Assembly: GCA_037445375.1 (NCBI GenBank)
Contig: JBBIKS010000059.1
Location: forward strand, 1 to 15,088
From: DYHD01 sp037445375
GTDB taxonomy: Bacteria > Nitrospirota > Thermodesulfovibrionia > Thermodesulfovibrionales > Dissulfurispiraceae
Length of the DNA stretch: 15,088 bases
Direction of reading: 5' to 3'
Below are positions 1 to 7,161 of this stretch, piece after piece; position 1 is the stretch's first letter, and every line of letters begins with the position of its first letter. Made by a program: the position numbers and the translations under genes. The notes beneath the pieces are model-generated. The model worked only from the letters and a program-made list of their open reading frames with translations. It had not been told where the DNA came from and did not search any database.

Positions 1-2
1 AG

Positions 3-500
3 AAGGCTGCAGCGGACAGATTGTGGGATGAATGCTCTGTGCTTGCAAAACAGAATCGGCTAAATGAAGCGCTATCCAAATGCAAAGAAAGCGTTAATTA
101 CTGGTCTGACGAGAAGCGTATTTCGGCGGTCAGAGATTTGGAAAATGCTGTAAATCAGGAATCCCAAAAGAAAGCAGTTGCTGACAGGCTGTGGGATGAA
201 TGCTCTGTGCTTGCAAAACAGAACAGACTTAATGAAGCCCTTGCCAAATGCAGGGAAAGCCTTAATTATTGGTCAAGCGATAAGAGAGTAGCCGCAGTCA
301 GAGACCTTGAGAATACAATAAATCAGGAAACACAGAAAAAGGCAGTTGCTGACAGATTGTGGGATGAGTGTGCGGCTTTAGCAAGGCAGGGCAGGAATCA
401 GGAAGCGCTGCAAAAATGCAGAGAGAGCCTTAACTACTGGTCAAATGAAAAAAGAGTTGCAGTGGTCAAGGATCTCGAAAATACAGTTAAACAAACAACT
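3..500 (+). repeat. Coding tandem repeat, 168-bp unit, three copies plus one cut by the window edge
   Basis: Units begin at 21, 189 and 357, exactly 168 bases (56 codons) apart, and the last six codons of a further unit precede position 21. Units 1 and 2 share an identical run of about 34 bases at their 5' ends (22-55 and 190-223) but differ at many mostly silent positions afterwards. Unit 3 is more diverged at the DNA level yet keeps LWDEC, KCRES and NYW. This pattern fits internal duplication with occasional recombination between units. Confidence 0.9.
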
Positions 501-1853
501 ACTATTCAAACCCCTATTGCTCCACCGGTTACCCCTCCTGCCGATTCTTCTTATGGAGGCGTTCAGGATACAGGTTCTCAGTTTTATCCAGTTGATTTAA
601 CCCCTTACGGCGGTAAAAAAGGTTCTCCCAGAAAGGTTAAAAACATCGAAGTAGATGACGGGTCATGGATTCGACTTAAAGCTACTCATGAAAAAAGGCT
701 TTCTTTGGATATAGCATTACCAACCCCGGTATCCGCCAATTCTATCGCTATAGTGTCTAACCTTGACAATGCACATTATGTAAAGGATGATGTAACAACA
801 ACGGTCTTGACTGTCTATACGAAATTCGGCAACCATAGATTCGAAATCAAGGCAGGCGTCCATTCATCTGAATGGAACAGAGGCGAAGCAGGCGGTGCGG
901 ATCACCGTTTTCCAAAAGAAAACCATCTTGGAGATAAGAGATGGCTTGCTCTCTTTAATCTCCCTCAAGGAAGCGTAGTTACCGGCATGAGATTTGATCA
1001 TCGGGATACGGATAAAAAATACTATCACGCCGGTGCAGCGCCGGGTTTTTGCCTGAGGGGAATCACTTTAATTGGAAGTGGAATCTCAGGCGGTTTTACT
1101 GACAGCGGGAACATCGTTTCAACTGATACACAAAAAAGCAATGTTATATTTAATAACGGCAATATCAGCGGGGTTTACAACAATCCGACCAAGCATACAA
1201 CATTTAATATCAATCAACCGCATGTAATTACATTAATTCAAAACTACCATTGGAACAATGCAAAGGGTTCTGCGCCCGGCACAATTGGATTAAGAGACCA
1301 AAATGGCAGAACTTACGGGCCATGGCAGTCAAAGGGAAGTCCAGGACAAGGTGGAGCGCCTAATGCGTATTGGACTGTTTATCCAAACATTATCTTACCT
1401 GCGGGGACATACACTATTATTGATTCAAACCCCTCTACATGGGCGCAAAACAGCGGCTCAAATGGGGCTGGACATACAAGGATTGAGGGATATCCTGTCA
1501 GCAGCGCCGGCAATCAGCAAACCGGAGGACAATCCACAGGTAATAATTCAAATCAATCTCAAAAGAACTTAACTGCTGAATTTAAAAATTCATCTGGAAA
1601 TCAGAATATCCATATCTTTGTCGAAGGGCAGGATTCATTTGGACCTCATAATAGAATTACACCTGGTGCAACTATAAAAGTCAATATAAAAGCGCCCTCA
1701 CAAGGTGGTTTTATAAAATTTGCTGCTGGCAGAAACGGTCAGGTTTTGGCTACATGCTGGTGGGAGTACGCCCCAGATACTATCAGCGGAAGAATCCCCG
1801 TTGTTACATTTAATGAACCAAACAGGTTGAGTTGTGTAACAGGCATAAGGTAA
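3..1853 (+). CDS. Helical-repeat / multi-beta-domain protein, 5'-partial, function unknown
   Basis: I do not recognise this gene as a named family. The reading frame is open to the left edge: the codons before the TTG at 21 encode KAAADR, matching the end of the repeat unit, so the true start lies outside the window. Residues are numbered from that TTG. Residues 1-160 are three 56-residue repeats, each with LWDEC, then KC(K/R)ES and NYW, probably helical and TPR-like. A Pro/Thr linker follows (about 161-180). Residues about 188-355 look like a beta-sandwich, possibly a discoidin/galactose-binding fold (inference). Residues about 371-492 form a Gly/Asn/Trp-rich domain with YHWN, GPW, NAYW, PAGTYT and a DS-P-TW motif; I recall similar motifs in uncharacterised bacterial proteins but cannot name the family. 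Residues about 517-610 are another beta-rich domain. The composition suggests export to the periplasm or surface, but the signal peptide would be off-window. The next gene begins 374 bases downstream. Confidence 0.8.
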   Translation, partial: KAAADRLWDECSVLAKQNRLNEALSKCKESVNYWSDEKRISAVRDLENAVNQESQKKAVADRLWDECSVLAKQNRLNEALAKCRESLNYWSSDKRVAAVRDLENTINQETQKKAVADRLWDECAALARQGRNQEALQKCRESLNYWSNEKRVAVVKDLENTVKQTTTIQTPIAPPVTPPADSSYGGVQDTGSQFYPVDLTPYGGKKGSPRKVKNIEVDDGSWIRLKATHEKRLSLDIALPTPVSANSIAIVSNLDNAHYVKDDVTTTVLTVYTKFGNHRFEIKAGVHSSEWNRGEAGGADHRFPKENHLGDKRWLALFNLPQGSVVTGMRFDHRDTDKKYYHAGAAPGFCLRGITLIGSGISGGFTDSGNIVSTDTQKSNVIFNNGNISGVYNNPTKHTTFNINQPHVITLIQNYHWNNAKGSAPGTIGLRDQNGRTYGPWQSKGSPGQGGAPNAYWTVYPNIILPAGTYTIIDSNPSTWAQNSGSNGAGHTRIEGYPVSSAGNQQTGGQSTGNNSNQSQKNLTAEFKNSSGNQNIHIFVEGQDSFGPHNRITPGATIKVNIKAPSQGGFIKFAAGRNGQVLATCWWEYAPDTISGRIPVVTFNEPNRLSCVTGIR

Positions 1854-1928
1854 AGAATTTAAATATGGCATTCAGTCTGATTCTATGTTCCCATTCTAAA
1901 GACTGCGGTAGAGACTAATTTAGACTGC

Positions 1929-1978
1929 AATAGTCATGATAAGCAGACTCTAAGTAGAGTCTGCTTATCATGACTATT
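1929..1978. terminator. Perfect 23-bp inverted repeat (hairpin), possible terminator or element relic
   Basis: The arms at 1929-1951 and 1956-1978 are perfectly complementary, with an AAGT loop. The hairpin lies 76 bases after the stop of the repeat-protein gene and well before porG. No T-run follows the 3' arm on either strand, so it is not a classical intrinsic terminator. It could still end or protect a transcript, or be the remnant of a small palindromic element. The structure is certain; the role is not. Confidence 0.45.
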
Positions 1979-1980
1979 CA

Positions 1981-2060
1981 TCCTCCCCCAACCCCTCCCG
2001 TCAAAGTAGGGGCTTATTTAACAACCCTCTCCCCTTGCGGGAGGGGGCAAGGGTGAGCGG
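1981..2060. repeat. C/G-rich palindromic intergenic repeat
   Basis: This stretch has runs of CCCTCCC and CCCCAACCCC followed by a G-rich half. Two nested pairings are possible around 2025-2053: CCCTCTCCC with the GGGAGGGGG side, and CCCTTGC with GCAAGGG. The composition differs sharply from the A/T-rich DNA on either side. It resembles dispersed palindromic repeats common between genes in many bacterial genomes. Copy number cannot be tested here. Confidence 0.5.
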
Positions 2061-2160
2061 GATTTTATAGTTTATAAACACGCCCTACTAAATCATAAGC
2101 CAAAAATTAAAGCATAAAAAAGGTTATAATGTTTCAAATCAGTTTTAAAAAATAAATACA

Positions 2161-2190
2161 TTGAAAAAAAGGTGATTTTACTTTTAAAAT
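2161..2190 (+). promoter_or_regulatory. Candidate sigma-70-type promoter for the por operon
   Basis: TTGAAA at 2161-2166 and TAAAAT at 2185-2190 are separated by 18 bases, giving a start near 2197 and a leader of about 30 bases before the porG ATG. An imperfect dyad overlaps it: GGTGATTTTA (2171-2180) against TAAAAT (2185-2190) and TCACC (2196-2200), which could be an operator. A lone TATAAT at 2125-2130 has no good -35 partner. The rest of 1854-2227 shows no gene. Confidence 0.4.
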
Positions 2191-2227
2191 AACCGTCACC
2201 TAAATTCAATGCTAACTGGAGGTTAAG

Positions 2228-2803
2228 ATGACCGAATTTTTAGAAGTCAGATGGCACGGCAGGGGCGGACAAGGGACCGTTACGGCTGCAAAGGTTTTTG
2301 CTGATGCATGCCTGAGCGGCGGCAGGCATGTGCAGGCGTTCCCAGAGTATGGTCCTGAAAGGGCAGGCGCTCCTCTTAGGGCTTACAATAGAATCAGCGC
2401 TAAGGAATTGCGTATGCACTGTCCTGTATTGAATCCCGGCATAGTTGTTGTTGCAGACCCCACCTTGCTTGACAGCATTAATGTCACAGAAGGCACTTCT
2501 GATAATGCAATGTTCATCGTAAATTCATCTAAGTCGCCCTCAGTAATAAGGAAAAAGCTTAAAGCCGGCAAATCTCAAAGGGTTTTTGTTTTAGATGCCA
2601 CCAAGATATCGATAGATTCTTTTGGAAGGCCCATGCCCAATTCGCCTTTGGTAGGCGCATTAGCTAAAGTCAGCGGTGCTTTATCTTTGGAGACCGTCCT
2701 TGAGGATGTTAAAAAGAGTTTTGGAAAAAAGTTTGCTAAAAAAATAATAGACGGCAACCTCGAAGCCGCTAAAAGAGGTTATGAGGAGGTCATAGAAGGA
2801 TGA
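2228..2803 (+). CDS. porG: Pyruvate:ferredoxin oxidoreductase, gamma subunit
   Basis: This 191-residue protein is the gamma subunit of a four-subunit 2-oxoacid:ferredoxin oxidoreductase (called porC in some genomes). The complex is cytoplasmic and oxidatively decarboxylates pyruvate to acetyl-CoA, or runs in reverse to fix CO2. The family signature GRGGQG is at residues 11-16, and YGPERAGAP at 41-49 matches the conserved gamma-subunit motif. Length agrees with the usual 180-195 residues. GGAGG at 2218-2222 precedes the ATG by five bases. It is first in the operon, and its stop overlaps the porD start (ATGA). Pyruvate as substrate rests on subunit sizes and gene order; another 2-oxoacid such as 2-oxoisovalerate cannot be excluded. 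Confidence 0.9.
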   Translation: MTEFLEVRWHGRGGQGTVTAAKVFADACLSGGRHVQAFPEYGPERAGAPLRAYNRISAKELRMHCPVLNPGIVVVADPTLLDSINVTEGTSDNAMFIVNSSKSPSVIRKKLKAGKSQRVFVLDATKISIDSFGRPMPNSPLVGALAKVSGALSLETVLEDVKKSFGKKFAKKIIDGNLEAAKRGYEEVIEG

Positions 2804-3093
2804 AACTTAAAGGATGGAAAGAGACTACCAAAGGTGCCGTAATTTTGGAAGCAGGCAGCTCCGAAAAATTCAAGACAGGTTCTTGGAGAGCTTACAAGCC
2901 TGTATGGATAGAGGAAAACTGCATACAATGCCTTTTCTGCTGGTTATACTGTCCCGATATGGCTGTCAAAGTCAAAGACGGTAAAAGGGAAGATTTTGAC
3001 TACGAGTATTGCAAAGGCTGCGGAATATGCGCCTTAGAGTGTCCGGGCAAGAAAGGGAAAAAAGCCATAATCATGGAAGAGGAGGGCAACTAA
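2800..3093 (+). CDS. porD: Pyruvate:ferredoxin oxidoreductase, delta (ferredoxin-like) subunit
   Basis: This 97-residue protein carries two classical [4Fe-4S] motifs of the CxxCxxCxxxC type: Cys41, 44, 47, 51 and Cys71, 74, 77, 81, each followed by Pro. It passes electrons from the catalytic subunits to soluble ferredoxin. Size matches the roughly 100-residue delta subunits of PorGDAB enzymes. The start overlaps the porG stop by four bases (ATGA), with AGGAGG ten bases upstream inside porG, which implies translational coupling. Its TAA stop shares one base with the porA ATG. Confidence 0.93.
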   Translation: MKLKGWKETTKGAVILEAGSSEKFKTGSWRAYKPVWIEENCIQCLFCWLYCPDMAVKVKDGKREDFDYEYCKGCGICALECPGKKGKKAIIMEEEGN

Positions 3094-4277
3094 TGTCTAA
3101 TTCTAATATTGTCGCAGTTACAGGAAATGAGGCGGCTGCAAATGCTCTAAGACAGTTAAATCCTGATGTTTGCGCTGCATATCCAATCACGCCGCAGACG
3201 GACCTTATGCAGAGATTTTCGAGTTATGTGTCTGATGGCATGGTTGATACGGAAATCATACTTGTAGAAAGTGAACACAGCGCTATGAGCGCTTGTATAG
3301 GCGCTGCAGCAGCAGGCGGAAGGGTTGTTACCGCAACATCAGGACCGGGTCTCGCTTTGATGTGGGAAATGCTCTTTGTTGCTTCTGGGATGAGACTTCC
3401 TATTACAATGCCTGTAGTTAACAGATCTCTTTCAGCTCCCCTCAATATACATGGTGACCATTCAGATGCTATGGGAGCTAGAGACTCAGGGTGGATTCAG
3501 TTGTGGTCTGAAAATGCTCAGGAGGCTTACGACAATACTATTCAGGCATATCTTATTGCTGAAAATATGGATGTGAGGCTGCCTGTAATGATATGTTTTG
3601 ACGGGTTTATCATCAGCCATTCAATAGAGAGAATAGAGTATCTGGACGATAAGATAGTTAAGGATTTTGTAGGTGAATATAAAAAATCCAATCCGCTTCT
3701 TGATATTAAACATCCGAAAAGCTATGGTCCTCTTATTCTGCCTGATTATTATATGGAATTTAAGAGAATGCAGCATGATGCAATGTCAAAGGTAAAAAAG
3801 GTAGTGAACAAGGTAGCAGATGACTTTGCTAAAATCAGCGGCAGAAAATACGATGTTTTTGAAAAATATAGATTAGATGACGCAGAAATCGGTATCGTCA
3901 TACTGAATTCGGCAGCAGGCACAACAAAGGATGTGATTGATGAATTCAGATCTAAAGGTATAAAGGCTGGTCTTCTAAAACCAAGATTATTCAGGCCTTT
4001 CCCTTACGAAGATGTTGCAGATGCCTTGAAAAACCTTAAGGCAGTATGTGTGCTTGATCGCTGTGATTCCTTCGGCGCATTCGGTCCTCTATACACTGAA
4101 ATAGCATCAAGCCTCTATTCAAGCAAAAAGCGTCCTATTCTTATAAACAAGATTTACGGACTTGGAGGAAGGGATTATATGCCTGAGCACGCAAGGATTG
4201 TGCTAAATGAACTTGTTGAGACGGCTAAAACAGGCGAGGTAAAAATACCAAAAGAGTATATTGGGGTGAGGGAATAA
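3093..4277 (+). CDS. porA: Pyruvate:ferredoxin oxidoreductase, alpha subunit
   Basis: This is a 394-residue alpha subunit holding the pyrimidine-binding and transketolase C-terminal-like domains of the enzyme. Motifs seen include YPITPQT (30-36), VESEHSAM (58-65, with the conserved Glu59), SGPGLALM (83-90) and GDHSDAMGARDSGW (121-134). The frame is open further left to an ATG at 3009, but that would overlap all of the porD 3' region. The ATG at 3093, sharing one base with the porD TAA and preceded by GGAGGG, gives the family N-terminus and normal length. The C-terminal domain (about 270-380) would contact the delta and beta subunits. Together with PorB it forms the thiamine-diphosphate active site. 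Confidence 0.93.
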   Translation: MSNSNIVAVTGNEAAANALRQLNPDVCAAYPITPQTDLMQRFSSYVSDGMVDTEIILVESEHSAMSACIGAAAAGGRVVTATSGPGLALMWEMLFVASGMRLPITMPVVNRSLSAPLNIHGDHSDAMGARDSGWIQLWSENAQEAYDNTIQAYLIAENMDVRLPVMICFDGFIISHSIERIEYLDDKIVKDFVGEYKKSNPLLDIKHPKSYGPLILPDYYMEFKRMQHDAMSKVKKVVNKVADDFAKISGRKYDVFEKYRLDDAEIGIVILNSAAGTTKDVIDEFRSKGIKAGLLKPRLFRPFPYEDVADALKNLKAVCVLDRCDSFGAFGPLYTEIASSLYSSKKRPILINKIYGLGGRDYMPEHARIVLNELVETAKTGEVKIPKEYIGVRE

Positions 4278-4278
4278 T

Positions 4279-5238
4279 ATGGGAACACCACTAAGCTTAA
4301 AAGAATTATCCAAAAAAGAAATAATGTTTTCCTCTGGCCACAGGATGTGTTCCGGCTGCGGAGCGCCAATAGTAGTAAAGATGGTTCTGCTTGCTGCTGA
4401 TTATCCTGTTATTGCCTGTTCGTCAACAGGCTGCCTTGAGGTTTCTTCTTGTATTTCCGATTATACTGCATGGAAGATTCCGTGGATGCACAGCGCATTT
4501 GAGAACGCTGCAGCAACCCTTGCAGGAATTGAAACCATGTATAGATCCTTGAAAAAACAGGGCAAGATTACAGATGAAATTAAGTTTCTTACATTCTGCG
4601 GCGACGGAGGCACATATGATATTGGTTTCCAAAGCCTCTCAGGGGCAATGGAGCGCGGGCATGACATGCTATACATCTGCTACGACAACGGCGCCTATAT
4701 GAACACAGGTATTCAACGTTCAAGCGCGACCCCAATCGGAGCTGATACTACAACCTGCCCAGCAGGGAGTGTCATTCCCGGCAAACTTCAGCAAAGAAAA
4801 GACCTTACAAGGATAATGGCTAATCACGGCATCCCTTATGCTGCACAGGCATCTATAAGCAACTGGTCAGACCTGATGAAAAAGGTGAAAAAGGCACTCG
4901 ATATTAAAGGTCCGAAATTCATGAATATCCTTGCTCCATGCAACCGCGGTTGGAGATCAAGAAATGATGATGCGGTAATGCTCAGCAGACTTGCTGTAGA
5001 GACCTGCTACTGGCCTCTTTATGAGATTGAAAACGGGAATATTAATATCACATCTAAACCGAAGGAAAAGAAGCCACTTGAGGAATTCCTCAAAACTCAG
5101 GGAAGATTCAAACATCTCTTTTCTCCGGAAAATGAATGGCTCTTGAAAAAGGCACAGGAAGATGTTGATAGAATCTGGGAGAGACTCTTAAGGGAAGAGG
5201 CTTGCTTTGCAACCAAGCAGCCTGCAGAAAAAACCTAA
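4279..5238 (+). CDS. porB: Pyruvate:ferredoxin oxidoreductase, beta (TPP-binding) subunit
   Basis: This 319-residue subunit binds thiamine diphosphate and one [4Fe-4S] cluster. The TPP signature begins with GDGG at residues 108-111 and closes with DNGAYMNTG at 136-144. Likely cluster ligands are Cys24 and Cys27 (CSGC), Cys52 (STGC) and Cys221 (APCNRGW), as in known PorB proteins. The ATG lies one base after the porA stop, with GGGGTGAGGG upstream as ribosome binding site. It ends the por operon and converges on the lipid kinase gene, leaving only five bases between the stops and no hairpin terminator there. Confidence 0.94.
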   Translation: MGTPLSLKELSKKEIMFSSGHRMCSGCGAPIVVKMVLLAADYPVIACSSTGCLEVSSCISDYTAWKIPWMHSAFENAAATLAGIETMYRSLKKQGKITDEIKFLTFCGDGGTYDIGFQSLSGAMERGHDMLYICYDNGAYMNTGIQRSSATPIGADTTTCPAGSVIPGKLQQRKDLTRIMANHGIPYAAQASISNWSDLMKKVKKALDIKGPKFMNILAPCNRGWRSRNDDAVMLSRLAVETCYWPLYEIENGNINITSKPKEKKPLEEFLKTQGRFKHLFSPENEWLLKKAQEDVDRIWERLLREEACFATKQPAEKT

Positions 5239-5243
5239 GAAAA

Positions 5244-6209
5244 TCAGTAATTATTAACTATAAGTTTCAATGCATCGGGCACTACCTCAATTTTCACAGG
5301 GGCGGTGCCCGCATAGTCTCCATCAATCTGAACCTTTGAACCGCCCCAAACATCCACTTTAGCGGCTTTAAGATAGCTTATATCATTGTATTTCAAGTGC
5401 GTTCTTACCGCTATGCCTGCAAAATAATTTACGATACTCGCTCTGCTTTTACCGTGAGCAACAAATATATAAAAAGTCGGGTCAGTCAGTCTTGCATCAG
5501 GTGTAATCTTAAAATCCCCTCCATAACATGCAGCCTTGCCTATAACGGCAGCATAACCCGTTAATGAAACAGAGTTATGAATTAAGTATTCATCTTGTTT
5601 ATGATGTATATTTTTTGTGCCGCTCTTTTTAATAATCTCTGCGTCATAAGCAATAATAGTGATGGGCTGGGGATTATATCTCAGCAGTACATTAAACCCG
5701 CTTAAAATATAACCGCCCTTGCCAGTGTGCCTCTTAATGCTTTCATTCACACCAAATACAGCCTCCCCGTCAAAACCTATACCTGCCATAAGCAAAAAAA
5801 ACCTTTTATAAGAAGCTTTATCCGAAAATGTAATCAATCCGGGATGCACTACCTGTTCTTTACCGTTTATTATAAAATCTACGGCTCTCGATATTTGAGA
5901 GGGCATTTTCAATTCCCTTGCAAGCACAGATGTGGTGCCAACAGGCAGGATAGCCATAGGGGTATTTGATCTTATTAATCCGTTTGCAACCTCATTGTAA
6001 GTTCCATCTCCACCTGCCGCTACAATGAGGGTTGAGGGCTTGCCTGCTGCTTCTTTTGCAAATAACTCAGCATCTCCCTTTTTTTCAGTGAAGAGCAATT
6101 CAACATTAAATCCCTTGCTTTTGAGGATATCTGAAGCCTTACGGATTTTTTTTGCAGACCCTCCGCCTGCAATAGGATTGCCTATAATAATTATATTTTC
6201 ACTATTCAA
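5244..6209 (-). CDS. Diacylglycerol/sphingosine kinase-family lipid kinase (YegS/DgkB-like)
   Basis: This 321-residue protein belongs to the DAGK catalytic-domain family, which phosphorylates lipid alcohols with ATP at the membrane face. It opens with IIIIGNPIAGGG (the N-P-x-A-G-G motif, residues 6-17), then GGDGT (66-70), NEVANGL (72-78) and PVGTT (89-93), and ends with the DGDYAG segment of the second beta-domain. Length is normal (about 290-320). The start appears to be TTG: the only in-frame codons between it and the TAA shared with bioW's stop are AAG and ACA, and starting later would cut the NP motif. The Shine-Dalgarno match is weak, so coupling to bioW, which ends six bases upstream, is likely. 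Lipid substrate cannot be told from sequence. Confidence 0.88.
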   Translation of the reverse strand: MNSENIIIIGNPIAGGGSAKKIRKASDILKSKGFNVELLFTEKKGDAELFAKEAAGKPSTLIVAAGGDGTYNEVANGLIRSNTPMAILPVGTTSVLARELKMPSQISRAVDFIINGKEQVVHPGLITFSDKASYKRFFLLMAGIGFDGEAVFGVNESIKRHTGKGGYILSGFNVLLRYNPQPITIIAYDAEIIKKSGTKNIHHKQDEYLIHNSVSLTGYAAVIGKAACYGGDFKITPDARLTDPTFYIFVAHGKSRASIVNYFAGIAVRTHLKYNDISYLKAAKVDVWGGSKVQIDGDYAGTAPVKIEVVPDALKLIVNNY

Positions 6210-6215
6210 TGTCTT

Positions 6216-6983
6216 TTAAGTAGCGATTATCACAGGTGTTTTTTCAAGATAATTTATCAATCCCGATACATCGGTATCTTCTTTGATAAAAAATACCCTG
6301 CCCCCTCTCATATCGCCATGGCTCTTTATATTTGTAATGCGAATATAACCAAATTCCTTAGATGCTATATAGCCGGTCGTATAGTCAGGATCATCAGAGA
6401 TACATATTTCTGCTATGACATCTTTATGGTAGGCAACCTTCGATGCCAAAGTTAATGCCTCTTTTACTCTTGTAGTATTAATATTCAGTTTTGTAAGTTT
6501 CCTGCTTAATTTCCTGCCTGCATCCCCCTCGATTCCAAGTCTTGAAACCCTTATGCCCCTCTCAATATCATGGTCAGAGCGGATGCCGGATTTCATTTTT
6601 ATTAATGCTGCCCCTCTAATTGCAAAATCAGAATTAATTATTTTAAAGGCTGATTTAATAGCATTAGCCTCAATGCCAAGCTCCAGAAGCCTTTTTGTTG
6701 TCAATTCCATTGCCTCTTGTTTGGTGCTGCATTGAATGGTGGTTACAGTTAGTATGGGCACTTTCATTGGAAGTTGTTTGACATCTTCAATCGTAAAAAA
6801 GATTTTATCTGGTCTGCCCCTTGAATGGGCAAACGCCCTCTTTAAATATTGATTAATCGCCCTGCCTATCTCATTTTCACTAAATATTCCTTCTGCCCCG
6901 GAGATATGAATATCTTTTGTCCTGTCAGTCTTCTCATCATGGCCGTTTGCCAATTTTGATGCTCTCATTCTTATGTTCCACAT
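6216..6983 (-). CDS. bioW: 6-carboxyhexanoate-CoA ligase (pimeloyl-CoA synthetase)
   Basis: BioW activates free pimelate with ATP and CoA to pimeloyl-CoA, an entry step of biotin synthesis in the cytoplasm. The 255-residue product matches the family length and shows RMRAS (5-9), HISGAE (26-31), HSRG (53-56), RGIRVSR (142-148), EALTLASKV (175-183) and SDDPDYTTGY (196-205). The ATG at 6983 was chosen because it puts RMRAS near the N-terminus as in known BioW. AAGGAG lies only two bases before it, which is unusually close, and CGGAG lies 12 bases before it. The frame extends to a TTG at 7061 (26 more residues), which is the alternative. The gene precedes the lipid kinase gene by six bases. No bioF, bioA, bioD or bioB lies in the window. 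Confidence 0.92.
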   Translation of the reverse strand: MWNIRMRASKLANGHDEKTDRTKDIHISGAEGIFSENEIGRAINQYLKRAFAHSRGRPDKIFFTIEDVKQLPMKVPILTVTTIQCSTKQEAMELTTKRLLELGIEANAIKSAFKIINSDFAIRGAALIKMKSGIRSDHDIERGIRVSRLGIEGDAGRKLSRKLTKLNINTTRVKEALTLASKVAYHKDVIAEICISDDPDYTTGYIASKEFGYIRITNIKSHGDMRGGRVFFIKEDTDVSGLINYLEKTPVIIAT

Positions 6984-7022
6984 GACTCCTTGTATCTCCG
7001 CATAATCTAAATTATTTCCTGA

Positions 7023-7055
7023 AACAATGATGTATTGATATAATAACCCATTGTT
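7023..7055. promoter_or_regulatory. Inverted repeat upstream of bioW, candidate operator
   Basis: AACAATG (7023-7029) and CATTGTT (7049-7055) are perfect inverted 7-mers separated by 19 A/T-rich bases, ending 40 bases upstream of the preferred bioW start. The arms do not read as the TTGTAAAC-type BirA operator. If bioW really starts at the TTG at 7061 this would be inside the gene. The symmetry is real; regulatory use is a guess. Confidence 0.25.
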
Positions 7056-7080
7056 GTCCAAAATAAAAGATTGTTTCTAT

Positions 7081-7123
7081 CTGCTTGCAGGGCGGGCTGG
7101 CTGGAATGACGACTTTTGCAAGG
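7081..7123. repeat. REP-like intergenic segment between permease gene and bioW
   Basis: A G/C-rich patch in A/T-rich DNA, bounded by inverted CTTGCA (7084-7089) and TGCAAG (7117-7122). Read on the minus strand it contains GTCATTCCAGCCAGCCCGCC, which resembles the GTCATTCC-type elements scattered between genes in many genomes. No T-tract follows, so it is not a convincing terminator for the efflux operon. Confidence 0.3.
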
Positions 7124-7161
7124 TGGATATTATATATAGCCAAAGAAAAAGTAATAATTCT

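Noticed and set aside
3..500. Regularly spaced repeats as a CRISPR or satellite array
   Set aside because: The 168-bp units lie in one long frame, keep amino acids while varying at silent sites, and have no spacer structure.
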